64,000 nucleotides of DNA from assembly GCF_000685015.1 (NCBI RefSeq), contig NZ_BAYA01000004.1, positions 372,001 through 436,000 on the forward strand, written 5' to 3'. A model generated the notes under the pieces. That model ran no database searches. It was given only the letters and a program-made list of their open reading frames with translations, and was not told the origin of the DNA. The DNA comes from Paraburkholderia bannensis NBRC 103871. Its GTDB lineage: Bacteria; Pseudomonadota; Gammaproteobacteria; Burkholderiales; Burkholderiaceae. Below, one piece after another: positions 1-9,465 of the stretch (positions within the stretch are counted from its first letter, which is position 1; the number at the start of each line of letters is the position of its first letter). The position numbers were made by a program, and so were the translations under genes.

Positions 1-137
1 ACGTCACCCGGCGTGCGAACGCCGCGTTCGATAGCGCTGATGTATGCGTCATCCACGCCGAGCCGCCGCGCGAGTTCGCTCTGCGTCAGCTTGAGCGCCT
101 TGCGGCGAGCACGGATGAATTTTCCAAAGTCTGTCAC
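1..137 (-). CDS. XRE-family helix-turn-helix regulator, N-terminus (cut by window edge)
   Basis: Reading leftward from a GTG at 137-135 gives VTDFGKFIRARRKALKLTQS and then a typical XRE helix-turn-helix (ELARRLGV, YISAIERG). The frame stays open to base 1, so only about 45 residues are visible. The family binds operator DNA as a dimer and often controls mobile elements or restriction modification genes. The GTG start is inferred because no ATG lies in frame upstream. It sits at the left side of a defence island, which fits a control gene for another island module. Confidence 0.6.
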   Translation of the reverse strand, partial: MTDFGKFIRARRKALKLTQSELARRLGVDDAYISAIERGVRTPGD

Positions 138-610
138 GTGAAATTCAACGACAATGTTCACTCGAATTTTTGCAGAATAAGAGCGGAAAGAGTGAAGGTC
201 AATGACCAATCTTGTCGAAGGACTGCGGAACAAAATCCATATATTTCGGCAATCTGTGGCGGACGCAAATTCAAATATGTTTTTGTTCGATTTGGAATTC
301 TTTCGTGTCCGAATTCAACGGTTTTACGTATCGCTACGTAAATTCATATCGATGTGAAGCATGTCATGGAGACTATCGCCGCCCGTCATCGAGATAAGAA
401 ATCAATTGTCCCATTGCGCAGTGAGACGCCCGAACATGAACGTGTGGTCGGGGATTGTCAGGTGACACCGGGATGTATCTTCCCTCGATTGGGGCGCTAG
501 AACAGTTGAGTGGCGCTGACCGAGGTACGGAGACCAACGTCCGCGTAGCATTTTCTTCAGCGTACTCAGGGCTTCTATACCTTGGGAGCATACTGCGGCA
601 CATCGCCACC
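138..610. other. intergenic, no gene recognised
   Basis: The first 230 bases are AT-rich compared with the window and probably hold the promoter of the leftward XRE gene. I see no convincing reading frame on either strand. The right part runs into the transposase relic and may be more IS-derived DNA. Confidence 0.4.
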
Positions 611-1000
611 TCAGGTTTCGGGCAATCGCTCGTAGTCTCTGGCCAGTCGGCGGAAGCGGTTGAGCCAGCCGAAGCTGCGCTCCACCTAACGACGCGGCAA
701 CAGTACGAAGCCCTTTTTCGCCTCCGGCAACCTGACCACCTGAAGCTCGTTGCCTTCATCGCGCGCGGCCTCTGCAGGCTCTTCGCCGGTGTAGCCCTGG
801 TCAGCGAACGCGATTCTCACTGTCTGCCCCGTGGACCGCTGGACCTGTCGCGCCAGTTCCCCGACCTGTGCACGCTCCTGTTCATTGGCCGCGTCACATG
901 CACCGCAAGCAGTTGCCCCAATGTATCCATCGCCATGTGCACCTTACTGCCTTTCTTGCGCTTGTATCCGTCATAGCCTGGGCGTGGACCGCTCTCTGCT
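611..1000 (-). pseudogene. IS5-family transposase relic
   Basis: Leftward translation gives pieces of an IS5-type DDE transposase in order: GYDGYKRKKGSKVHMAMDTL, then after a one-base loss near 890 EQERAQVGELARQVQRSTGQ and ADQGYTGEEPAEAARDEG, then after an in-frame TAG at 688-686 VERSFGWLNRFRRLARDYER and a stop at 613-611. The DQGY and VERSFGWLNRFRR blocks hold DDE-type catalytic segments. The frameshift, internal stop and missing ends make it non-functional. It abuts an IS66 fragment, which points to repeated insertion. Confidence 0.8.
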
Positions 1001-1001
1001 G

Positions 1002-1241
1002 ATCGGCGAGATATCGCCGCCGCCAGGTGAACAGCATGTTCGCGTTGATGCCATTCTCCCTCGCCAGCTTTGCGACTGATACGCCCGGCTCGCAAGCGGC
1101 CGCCGCCAGTCGCTCACGTAGCTCGCGGGGGTAATTCGGGCGCCCCGTTCGTGTACCCGGCGTCTTCTCTGCAGACTGTGTCAAAGTGATGCCCATCAGA
1201 TCGGAAATGATGGACATCACTTTGATGTCGCCCTCAGCCAC
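1002..1241 (-). pseudogene. IS66-family TnpA fragment
   Basis: The leftward frame from an ATG at 1241 contains NYPRELRERLAAAACEPGVS and NGINANMLFTWRRRYL, the helix-turn-helix of the small TnpA (IS3 OrfA-like) protein of IS66 elements. After about residue 80 similarity ends and the frame runs into the IS5 relic, so the gene is truncated and the reading frame is a chimera. No TnpB or TnpC of an IS66 element is present nearby. Confidence 0.7.
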
Positions 1242-1534
1242 CGTCTATAACGGCCGGCACGAGCCGCTTACGGCTGTTCAGCCGCACGACATCGTTCTCG
1301 CGAACGATCGGGGCGTAGCGACGCGCTGCGAGCCACAGTACGGGAACAAATGGGTAGGAGAATTCCGATGAAATCTCGGCACAAGCGCCTGTCGCTCGTG
1401 GTGCCGTTGTCAGAGAAATGCAAAAAGGGAGCGAGGTTTTGTGGTCTGAGGGTAGGTCGTCCCTTGCCATTCTTTGTCCCGCCTATTCGCGGTCCTGCGG
1501 CTAGAAGTAGATGCTCGTTTCCCCATCAACAGGG
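1242..1534. other. intergenic, no gene recognised
   Basis: This stretch lies between the end of the PLD-like gene and the IS relics. I found no supported coding frame and no clear terminator hairpin with a T-run. It is probably leftover mobile DNA. Confidence 0.3.
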
Positions 1535-2464
1535 TCAACCAATAGTGAAGTGCCACTTCAGGCTAGCTTGCCGCGCAGCAGGGTCGAACAAGCGTTGAAT
1601 TTTGTCCTTATCGTCGCGGCCGAGACGCCCCCAAGTAGACCAGTCGTTCGGCTTAGCAGTGACATCAAACCCCGCTGGCACGCTGATGCCAATGACGTCA
1701 GTGACGAGATAACGCTCGTGAAAATCATCCCAGAAAAAAACATCTGCTGTCAAATTCTGAGCGGCGAGATCCTTGCTAAATGACGCGTAGGCCACCTTCC
1801 AGTCGGCCTCGTTGGGAAACGTCCGAGCAGGCCCATCGCCTTTGCAGAAGCTTCGATGAATCTCGATTCGGGGCTTGACCGTGCGAGCGGTGAGCGGCGC
1901 AAACAACTGGATGAACTCGCGATAGTTGTGACTGCTAGGGTCAAGATTCGGATCAATGAACATCAGCGAATTGGCCTGCAACAGGACCCGACGGAGCACG
2001 CGCAGGTACTCGACAGTTTTGCGATCCACTGTGGCAGAAGGGCTGCGATTTTGCCACCACGAACTACCCGTCAGCTTTTCAATCGACGCAACATCATTCT
2101 TCTGCGCGAAGCTCTGCTTAGTGGTGTGGCTGGAAATAACACCGGTCAGAACATCTTGTGCTGATGTGTTCAGTCCCTCCTGGCACCAGTCAACTGATGA
2201 TCCAGGGAGAGCGCCAGCCTGGCGTGGAAAACGGCGCAGCCGATTGTTCTGTACGAGCTTCTTGACGATCTCTTTGCAAAGCCGATGCAGGTTACCTGAG
2301 TTCGTCATACAGAACTGGCTCCAGCCGCCATCGTACAAATCTCGAACCACCGCTTCTTGAAGCAAAGGTTCTTTCAGATGTGGCAGACACATCTCGATGA
2401 AGGCTGCGTTGGAGTATGCAGCTTGGTCGAAGACGTCTGGAACAATAACGTATTCTTCAAGCAT
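1535..2464 (-). CDS. PLD-like protein of unknown function, candidate defence effector
   Basis: The protein has 309 residues, no signal peptide and no membrane segment. The C-terminal half looks like a divergent phospholipase D-type fold: MFIDPNLDP near 168-176, and WDDFHERYLVTDVIG at about 245-259, resembling the HxRY motif of PLD-like nuclease domains (candidate His249). The N-terminal 130 residues are not recognised. Its ATG overlaps the end of the upstream ATPase gene by 8 nt, so the two are probably translationally coupled and act together. It is the last gene of the hsdRMS-ATPase operon. Nuclease activity is an inference from the motif only. Confidence 0.6.
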   Translation of the reverse strand: MLEEYVIVPDVFDQAAYSNAAFIEMCLPHLKEPLLQEAVVRDLYDGGWSQFCMTNSGNLHRLCKEIVKKLVQNNRLRRFPRQAGALPGSSVDWCQEGLNTSAQDVLTGVISSHTTKQSFAQKNDVASIEKLTGSSWWQNRSPSATVDRKTVEYLRVLRRVLLQANSLMFIDPNLDPSSHNYREFIQLFAPLTARTVKPRIEIHRSFCKGDGPARTFPNEADWKVAYASFSKDLAAQNLTADVFFWDDFHERYLVTDVIGISVPAGFDVTAKPNDWSTWGRLGRDDKDKIQRLFDPAARQASLKWHFTIG

Positions 2465-4193
2465 CTCCGAATTGCTCCCTCAAACCTTCTTCAAAAAAGC
2501 CCCCGGGCCATGACTTGACCAGTTCTCCCAATTCATTGAGCGGCATTTCACGAACAATGCTTCGTGTGCCATCGGGCTCCACGTACAACACCGAGACGTC
2601 TGCAGGTGTAACTGGTGGGACACCGGTCTCCTTTCCCAGGTAGGTTTCGCGCATTCGTCGCATTAGCCGCAGAATCAAATGCTCGCTGTGTGTTTCAAGA
2701 ATGAAAGTGTTCTTGCGCTCACCCAGCGCGGCTTCGATAAAAACGTCCCCCAATTCGGCCTGAAGTGCCGGATGCAGGTGAATTTCGGGCTGCTCCATGG
2801 CCAGCAGCTTCTCACGTGAACCATAAGCCATCACTAACACCGGCAGCACCTGAGATATGCCGATGCCAACGTCACGGTGGGTGACGACCGTGTTGGTACG
2901 CTGATCGACGAGCACGAGCTCCCGGATACGATCTGCGTCAGAGGCGTCCACTGCACTAAGCAAGTCGTTGCTTGCAGCTTCCACATCTTTGATGAGAGGC
3001 CGGACACCACCAGCGGTGTATCGTGATTCCTCCTCATGCTCAACGTCGAGTCCATCGTCCTGCAAACGCTCGAGGCCTTCTACAAGTGGCGCCTGCAACT
3101 GGTCCAGCGCTACGAGTGAGCGCACTACCAGCTTGTACGGTGTTTTCAACTTACTGGACCCTAACCAGCCATTCACGGCTTCACGCACGACATCGTCGCG
3201 CCGCACGACGTCCCAGGCGTAACCGCCGCCGGCGTACCAGTTAGCGTCTTCATGCTCGGCAAAGGCTAGATGGCGTGGGGGGAAAGAGCGCAGCGGGCCT
3301 AGGTATTGCAGGTGCTTGAGCTCACCAGCCAGCGCGTCGGCTAGCCCCTTGATGAGGTCATTGAGCGTCCGCGGCAGTACGAAACGCACGGCTTGTGCGA
3401 TGTCTTCCTTGCGGTTGCCCTTGCTGACCGGAAACAACATACTGACGGGCGCCATGTCAGGTCTGTCGCTCTTGGGTAATTCGACTGCGGACGGGAAGAA
3501 CTGATCGATGCGCACCACAAGCTCTGGCAGCAGTGCGGCGATAGCTTCATTGGCGCCGTCGAAATCTTCAGGGCGCATTTCTTCCGAGGTTGTCTGCGCT
3601 TCGACGATAGCTTTGAGCACATGCCGAAACACGACATGGTCGCTAGCGAGGCGATCTAAACGAAGGTGGCCCGCGTTGGCATCGGGCCGTACCGCAGTGG
3701 GGCGCCGACTCATGCGTAGTAATTCCACACCATCGCTTGTGATCTCGATAGAGTCTACCCTTGGCTCCGTACCCGGCTTGGGGCGGTCCCGATCGTCAAG
3801 CTCGATCCCGAGAGCGATGTTCAGCGCCACGCTGCTCACGGGTGCAAGGAGCTGCGCGAGCCGCTGGTCCTTGTCTGCGACAAGCGCAGCGACCTTCAGC
3901 TCGGCCCCCCATTCCACTCGCTTGTTCAACTGACCCCGGTGCACGTACTGGCGAAAACCGCCGAGGTCGATCGCACTACCGCCCACATCGGTGTGATGCA
4001 CGTCCAGACGGGCAAGGCTGCGCTTTTCGCGGCCGAACTGCGCCTCGTGCGCCAGCGCAAGGCTGTGGATGAAGCTAGACTTGCCGGCACTGTTTGGGCC
4101 GAAAATCAGCGTGATCGGCTTGAGCGGGATGCGTTGTGCGTCGGCAAAAGCTTTGAAGTTGGCTACGCGCAGGGCCTGCAGGCGGCGGCTCAT
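2457..4193 (-). CDS. AAA family ATPase with DUF3696-type C-terminus (OLD/SMC-like)
   Basis: From the ATG at 4193 the protein has 578 residues. It begins with a short SMC/OLD-like beta strand region (LQALRVANFKAF) and Walker A GPNSAGKSS at 32-40. Later come a signature-like stretch (VGIGISQVLPVL), Walker B LLAMEQPEIHLHP and an H-loop FILETHSEH. The ending SWPGGFFEEGL is typical of DUF3696 ATPases. The start is chosen because its ATGA overlaps the hsdS stop; a longer frame upstream runs through hsdS and is not credible. Such ATPases in two-gene defence modules usually sense infection and license a partner; here the partner would be the downstream PLD-like protein. Confidence 0.8.
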   Translation of the reverse strand: MSRRLQALRVANFKAFADAQRIPLKPITLIFGPNSAGKSSFIHSLALAHEAQFGREKRSLARLDVHHTDVGGSAIDLGGFRQYVHRGQLNKRVEWGAELKVAALVADKDQRLAQLLAPVSSVALNIALGIELDDRDRPKPGTEPRVDSIEITSDGVELLRMSRRPTAVRPDANAGHLRLDRLASDHVVFRHVLKAIVEAQTTSEEMRPEDFDGANEAIAALLPELVVRIDQFFPSAVELPKSDRPDMAPVSMLFPVSKGNRKEDIAQAVRFVLPRTLNDLIKGLADALAGELKHLQYLGPLRSFPPRHLAFAEHEDANWYAGGGYAWDVVRRDDVVREAVNGWLGSSKLKTPYKLVVRSLVALDQLQAPLVEGLERLQDDGLDVEHEEESRYTAGGVRPLIKDVEAASNDLLSAVDASDADRIRELVLVDQRTNTVVTHRDVGIGISQVLPVLVMAYGSREKLLAMEQPEIHLHPALQAELGDVFIEAALGERKNTFILETHSEHLILRLMRRMRETYLGKETGVPPVTPADVSVLYVEPDGTRSIVREMPLNELGELVKSWPGGFFEEGLREQFGDA

Positions 4194-5488
4194 GGCAAGG
4201 CCTCCAGTTCCTTCGGCAGCGGAAGATTCAGGGCATGGGCTTGGTGTGCCATCTCGACTAGTAGTTCCTTCATGTGTGCCTCGCGCCACCGGACAGTGAG
4301 TTGCCCAGAGAAAGCGCGTTGAAGCAAACTCGACCATAGCGAGTCTATGCCTTCAGCCGCATCTTTGGTGCGATTAAGGGCGGCCACTACTGACCATGCC
4401 AAGGACTCGAAATGTTTCTGCAAGTGAAAGGGGGGTATAGGAGCCGTGGTCCTAAGCATCGCCTCTTTGCTGATATTCAGCATAGATCCACTACTACCTG
4501 ACGAAGCCGCTCTAAATTTGTCTCGTATTCCATCTTGCCAAAACAGCTCCTTGAGAAATACTCCAGACGCTTCGCCGGGAATAGGTACTACCCGCCACAA
4601 CTTGTCAGGTAAGAATAGGTATTGATAGTCCGCCTCAACAATACAACTAGCTGCTACGAGTTCGCGCGTATTCGCTCGACTAAACAACAAATCGCCGCGC
4701 CTCGGGATAATCAGCGGTCGATCGATCTCCGTATCGATAACAGCCTTATTTTCTTTTGGGCGAAAGACACCGCTTGTGACTGCGCTAACCTTCAAGACAC
4801 CGTACTCAATTCCCTCGCGCGGTCGCCCAGCGCCTGATGCGCTCCATCCTGCGTCAACAGACTTGATGACTTGCGACAGTTGCTTTTCTGACCATCCCAT
4901 CGGATTCGATGCCGGATCTCCGAACATCTTGACGAACAGGGCCGGCAGGATGCGCACAGCCTTAGCGTCCGCGTCGCGGCGTAGGCGACGCAGACGGGCA
5001 GCTTCGTCGAGCAATTCAACGATGCGGGATTGTTCTCTCGGGGTAGCTAGCAGAATGCGAGCACGCTTGACAACCCCATCAGTCACGGCGGGATAACTTG
5101 CTCCTGTTGAGTTCGCAGTTAAAAAATCTATAAACTCTTTGGTTTGTGCCCAATAAAAGAGGTACTTCGGATCGAGCAACTGTCGATTCGCACGCAAAAC
5201 CGTGAAGCCAGTTGATGCAATTTCACCATCTAGACCTTCGGGAACTAGTGCGATCGCATTTAGATTCGGTCTGACCGTCGACACCAGAACGTCTGACGCC
5301 TCAATGATTTTCCTTGCGCGACTAGGAGCATCATCACTTGGCACATCATCGGCACGTGAGATGGACTTGGAGTCCCGATCGATCCCGGCGATGTCAACGT
5401 AGCGAAAAGACTTACGCCCATTTCGTGCTGGATCGCCTTGAAGGGTCGGCAGGCATACGTCGCCGATCGTTGGTGTCAACCAAGTCAT
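4190..5488 (-). CDS. hsdS: type I restriction-modification specificity subunit HsdS
   Basis: The 432-residue protein shows the two-repeat layout of HsdS: a first target recognition domain (about 1-150), a conserved helical spacer with EQSRIVELLDEAARLRRL, a second recognition domain (about 195-360) and a final helix with SLLQRAFSGQLT. It would set the bipartite DNA target read by the HsdM and HsdR subunits. Its ATG overlaps the hsdM stop (ATGA), and its own stop overlaps the ATPase start in the same way. Both recognition domains look intact; their target sequence cannot be read from the protein. Confidence 0.93.
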   Translation of the reverse strand: MTWLTPTIGDVCLPTLQGDPARNGRKSFRYVDIAGIDRDSKSISRADDVPSDDAPSRARKIIEASDVLVSTVRPNLNAIALVPEGLDGEIASTGFTVLRANRQLLDPKYLFYWAQTKEFIDFLTANSTGASYPAVTDGVVKRARILLATPREQSRIVELLDEAARLRRLRRDADAKAVRILPALFVKMFGDPASNPMGWSEKQLSQVIKSVDAGWSASGAGRPREGIEYGVLKVSAVTSGVFRPKENKAVIDTEIDRPLIIPRRGDLLFSRANTRELVAASCIVEADYQYLFLPDKLWRVVPIPGEASGVFLKELFWQDGIRDKFRAASSGSSGSMLNISKEAMLRTTAPIPPFHLQKHFESLAWSVVAALNRTKDAAEGIDSLWSSLLQRAFSGQLTVRWREAHMKELLVEMAHQAHALNLPLPKELEALP

Positions 5489-7128
5489 TGCGGCAACTCC
5501 ACCAACAACTTCTCCAACCCCAACACCACCTCGCGGTAATCACCCAGCACCTCGGTCACCAGATCACGCGGATCTTCTTCGCTGGTCCTTTCCGCAACGC
5601 GCGGTTTCCATTGGCTCGCTCCCAGGTTGTAGTCGGCATCAAACAATTTCTCGCGGGTGGTCCACCAGCAGGTGGGTTCTTCGCTGCCATGCGTCAGCAA
5701 GGTATTTGCTTCCAGCCCGGGTGGAATGACAAATCCACTGGCCTTATATACCTTCCACTGCGTGAGCAGGTCGGGGATGTCGTTCTTCTCGGGAGTTTCC
5801 ACACGGCCGCCGCCAGAAATCCTGTCAGGATCGTATCCATCGTTACGGATCTCGTAAAACCAGACTTTGTCCAGTCGTTTGGCACCTTCAGATGCAGGCT
5901 TGCGGAATACCAGCACGGCAGTTTTCACGCCCGCATACGGCTTGAATACACCTGCGGGTAGGCTAACCACGGCTAGTAGGTCGAAGTCGTGCACAAGCTT
6001 CTTGCGCAGTTCCACGTGAGCGTTTGTGGAGCCGAACAACAGCCCTTCCGGTACCACCACTGCACAGCGACCACCGGGAGCGAGGTGTTGCATCATCAGC
6101 GACAAGAACAGCAATTCGCTCTTCTTGCTATTAGTAGGCAGGTCTGATCGGATTGAATCCTTGGGCAACTGACCGGCAAAGGGTGGGTTGGCCAGGATGA
6201 CCTTGTAGCGGCGGCGCAGATCGTCTTCGGTTAGCCCGCTCATGTCGGAGAGTGAGTTGGCGCGCTTAAGCTTGGCTCGGCGAATACCGTGCAACACGAG
6301 ATTCATCATGCTGATGCGCAGCATCTGGCGCGACACATCGGTACCGAACACCGAGGCCTCGAGCAGGCTCCAGTCCGGAATCTTTTCACCAGCCCCCTTG
6401 CGGTACGTTTGCAGGCGCGGGATTTCTGCCTTCAATTCAGCCAGCGACTTATCCTTTTTTTCCAGCCAATCCTCGCCATAAATCGGGTACTCATGGACGT
6501 GATCGGAATACTTAGCCAATAGATAGTCCACGGCGTCGATCAGGAAGCCAGCCGTGCCCATGGCGGGGTCAAACAACGAGTCACCGATATCCGGGTCTAC
6601 CATCTCGACCATGAAGGCTCGGATCTGGCGCGGGGTGCGGAACTGCCCGTTGAGTGAACTGGCACCCAGATGCACCAACAGGTATTCGAAGATGTCGCCC
6701 TTCACATCGGGACCGAGCTTACGGAATTCGAAACCATCCAACTCGTCGATTACCTGCTTGAGAACGTTTGGATCAACGATTTCTAGCACGGCATCGCGGA
6801 AGTACTCCGCGACCTCGGGCTCGTCTTTGGCCAGCGAGGCCATGTAGGGGAATACCTCGTCACGGATGAAGTCGCGCAACTCGGTCCCGCTCTTGAATCG
6901 CCATTGGCTCCAGCGGTAGCGCTCGGATTGTGCGGGGTACAACAGAGCCGCGTTGCCGCCGGTTGCACCGAGACGGACGCGTAATTCGCGGTCGGACTCC
7001 TCCTCATCCAGCAGCTTTAGGAAAATGAGGTAAGAGATTTGCTCAATGTAGGTGACCGGATTGGTAACGCCACCCGCCCAGAGTATGTTGGTAATGTGGT
7101 CGAGCTTGCGCCGCAGTTGTTGATTCAT
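5485..7128 (-). CDS. hsdM: type I restriction-modification methyltransferase HsdM
   Basis: The protein has 547 residues, normal for HsdM. It has the N-terminal helical HsdM domain (LDHITNILWAGGV) and the N6-adenine methylase domain with SAM motif DPAMGTAGFL at 188-196 and catalytic NPPF at 314-317. It modifies adenines in host sites together with HsdS. It starts 25 nt after the hsdR stop and overlaps hsdS by 4 nt. No frame damage is visible, so the system looks active. Confidence 0.95.
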   Translation of the reverse strand: MNQQLRRKLDHITNILWAGGVTNPVTYIEQISYLIFLKLLDEEESDRELRVRLGATGGNAALLYPAQSERYRWSQWRFKSGTELRDFIRDEVFPYMASLAKDEPEVAEYFRDAVLEIVDPNVLKQVIDELDGFEFRKLGPDVKGDIFEYLLVHLGASSLNGQFRTPRQIRAFMVEMVDPDIGDSLFDPAMGTAGFLIDAVDYLLAKYSDHVHEYPIYGEDWLEKKDKSLAELKAEIPRLQTYRKGAGEKIPDWSLLEASVFGTDVSRQMLRISMMNLVLHGIRRAKLKRANSLSDMSGLTEDDLRRRYKVILANPPFAGQLPKDSIRSDLPTNSKKSELLFLSLMMQHLAPGGRCAVVVPEGLLFGSTNAHVELRKKLVHDFDLLAVVSLPAGVFKPYAGVKTAVLVFRKPASEGAKRLDKVWFYEIRNDGYDPDRISGGGRVETPEKNDIPDLLTQWKVYKASGFVIPPGLEANTLLTHGSEEPTCWWTTREKLFDADYNLGASQWKPRVAERTSEEDPRDLVTEVLGDYREVVLGLEKLLVELPQ

Positions 7129-7153
7129 TTTGCTTTCCTAGTTTCGTCTGGAC

Positions 7154-9415
7154 TCACGCGACCAAGACGGATTGATTGATCTCGTCCAACACGCTACGTA
7201 GTCCCTGCTCGCCAAACAATTCGATGCCGATGTTGGCAGCATTGAGTATGGACAGCGGTGGGGCGAACAGGTCATCAAGTGAGACCTTGCCTTTCACCAA
7301 GCCACGGTTCTTGAGCAGCGCAAGGTATTGCGCCTGCTCGGGAGTGAGGTTCTTTGCCACGAGCCAGGCACGGAAGTTGTCTTCCACGCGTTCCTCCCGG
7401 CTCTTAATCTTGAGCATGCCTAAAGCAGCTCGGATGAAGTCCATCAAGTTGCCGCCTGGATTGCGATAAGCACGGCGCAGGTTGTCTTCGTTGAAGTAGC
7501 GCTGCGGCTGATTTAGGCGCTGAGCAAGCTGGATCTCTTCTTGTTCCGTCAGCGCATCGCCAGCTTTGACCTTTGCGATGACGGGGTCGGCCTCAGCCTC
7601 CTGCTGGACGGTAGCTTCCCACTCAGTCACGTAGTCTCGCTTATCGATGCGCTCCCCATCTGGCCCCACTTCGATGTAGTGGACAGCATCCAGCCACTCG
7701 TCTTCGAGACCTAGCTCGATGAGTTCGCGCGAGGTCATGCCGCCGGGCTGCTTGGGCTTGGGTGTGTGACCGCCAGTACCGCTGCCAGAAAAGGCATCGG
7801 TGTCAGAGTCACTGAAGTACTCATGGTTGCGGAAGAAGTCGTAAATGACGAACTTCTCTTTGCCGATGTGTGGCGCTGTGCGTGTGCCACGCCCGCGCAT
7901 CTGCTGATACAGGATCGGACTGCGCACTCGGCGGCACATTACGAGATGCAACACTTCTCGACAATCAAAACCCGTATCGAGCATCCCCACGCTAACCGCA
8001 ACCATGGGCAGCTCTTCTTGCTTGAAGCGGCGAATCAGATCGTCTGCATTGGCTACGTCGGATGTGATGACCTCAGCGTACCTGCCCTTGTGCTCGGGAT
8101 GTAGTTCGTTCAAGTATTGCGCTAGCCGCGCCGCATGATGCTTTGTAATCGCAAACACCACTGACTTGCCTGGTCCGTTCTTTTGTCCTGGCGCAAGCTC
8201 CTTATAGTTTTGCCAGGCGAGTCGGTCGAACTCCTCCATCATCAACCGATTGCTTGCCTCATTGGTCCATTTGCGCTCGAACTCGGCGGGGTCGTAGTGC
8301 TCCTCGTCGATGTTGGCGCCTTCAGACACCAATGTAGTGATGCCAGTGGCGAACTTGTAGGGCACAAGGAAGCCGTTCTTGAAGGCGTCCTGGATTGAAT
8401 ACGAATAGTCTGGCGTGTCGTCCTTGCAGTGATAAAACTGGAAGGTGTTTCGCTCGATGTAGATTGCAGGAGTGGCAGTGAGGCCGATGTGCAGGGCATC
8501 GAAGTGAGACAGCGCTGCCTGCCACGCGCCATAGATCGAGCGATGGCATTCGTCCATTATGACTACATCGAAGTAGCCGCTGGTGAACTCATGGTAACGG
8601 CCAATCATGGTCTGCAGCAGGCAGACCGTGACCTGTTTTTCCTGCCGCACCATGCCGGGCTTGAGCCAGTAGCTGGAATAACCAAGCAATAAATCTTGAA
8701 TAGCCTCAATAGCTTGCTTGGCAAGCTGATCGCGGTCGACCAGAAACAGCACGCGCTCTGCTTGTCCGGCCTGCACGAGTCGTTTGAGGTAGAGTGCAAT
8801 CAGATCGGTTTTGCCACAGCCAGTGGGCAACTCGATGAGGAAGCGGCGTTTGCCCAGCTCGACCGTGCGGTCGAGCACCTGCATTGCCTCCTTCTGATAA
8901 GGACGTAGGGAGCGGGTCTCGCCTTGGCGCTGGTAGGTATCTGGGATCGACACTGTGGCCAGTGGCTTGCGCTCGGCACGCATGTGTACCAAACGCTCCA
9001 TATCACGCCGAGAGAAGAAGGAGTTGACGATACGGGCGTCGTCGTTCTGGTAGTCCCAGAAATAGATCAGATCGCCGTTGGTGAGGAAGATAAACGGCGC
9101 ACCGATTTGTTTGGCATAGGGCAACGCTTGCTGCTTGGCGGTGTACGGCTGAATGGCTCGCTTTTTTGCCTCAATGATGGCAAGTGGGCGACCGCGCTGA
9201 TCCAACAACACATAGTCGGCACGACCGTCGGGAATAGTGTTACGGTAAGGTCGACCAAGTATGGAGTCCAGTGTGCCTGGCTCGGCTAAAAAAGAGCTTC
9301 CGCTAACCTTGATCTCAGTGAGCACCTGGGACTTGTCTGCCGGATTCCAACCGGCAGCGCGCAACTGATCATCGATCAGGATGCGTGCGTCCGCTTCGTT
9401 GTTCTGGGCATTCAA
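7154..9415 (-). CDS. hsdR: type I restriction endonuclease/translocase subunit HsdR
   Basis: From the TTG at 9415 the protein has 753 residues. It has a PD-(D/E)XK nuclease region (DYVLLD and IIEAKK at about 67-85), Walker A PTGCGKT near 197-203, DECH box near 288, TATPA near 313 and a C-terminal HsdR region. It translocates DNA and cuts unmodified targets. A longer frame opens at a TTG at 9469, but that codon is part of the -12 element of a sigma-54 promoter and lies upstream of the predicted transcript start. The TTG at 9415 has GGAG seven bases ahead of it, so I prefer it. Confidence 0.93.
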   Translation of the reverse strand: MNAQNNEADARILIDDQLRAAGWNPADKSQVLTEIKVSGSSFLAEPGTLDSILGRPYRNTIPDGRADYVLLDQRGRPLAIIEAKKRAIQPYTAKQQALPYAKQIGAPFIFLTNGDLIYFWDYQNDDARIVNSFFSRRDMERLVHMRAERKPLATVSIPDTYQRQGETRSLRPYQKEAMQVLDRTVELGKRRFLIELPTGCGKTDLIALYLKRLVQAGQAERVLFLVDRDQLAKQAIEAIQDLLLGYSSYWLKPGMVRQEKQVTVCLLQTMIGRYHEFTSGYFDVVIMDECHRSIYGAWQAALSHFDALHIGLTATPAIYIERNTFQFYHCKDDTPDYSYSIQDAFKNGFLVPYKFATGITTLVSEGANIDEEHYDPAEFERKWTNEASNRLMMEEFDRLAWQNYKELAPGQKNGPGKSVVFAITKHHAARLAQYLNELHPEHKGRYAEVITSDVANADDLIRRFKQEELPMVAVSVGMLDTGFDCREVLHLVMCRRVRSPILYQQMRGRGTRTAPHIGKEKFVIYDFFRNHEYFSDSDTDAFSGSGTGGHTPKPKQPGGMTSRELIELGLEDEWLDAVHYIEVGPDGERIDKRDYVTEWEATVQQEAEADPVIAKVKAGDALTEQEEIQLAQRLNQPQRYFNEDNLRRAYRNPGGNLMDFIRAALGMLKIKSREERVEDNFRAWLVAKNLTPEQAQYLALLKNRGLVKGKVSLDDLFAPPLSILNAANIGIELFGEQGLRSVLDEINQSVLVA

Positions 9416-9465
9416 GTTGATACTCCGTGATGATGAAATTTTCTTGTCTGATGACAGAATTATGC

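Noticed and set aside
2457-4337. 626-residue version of the ATPase beginning at 4337
   Set aside because: The first 48 residues are read through the end of hsdS in another frame. The ATG at 4193 overlaps the hsdS stop and opens directly onto the ATPase fold.
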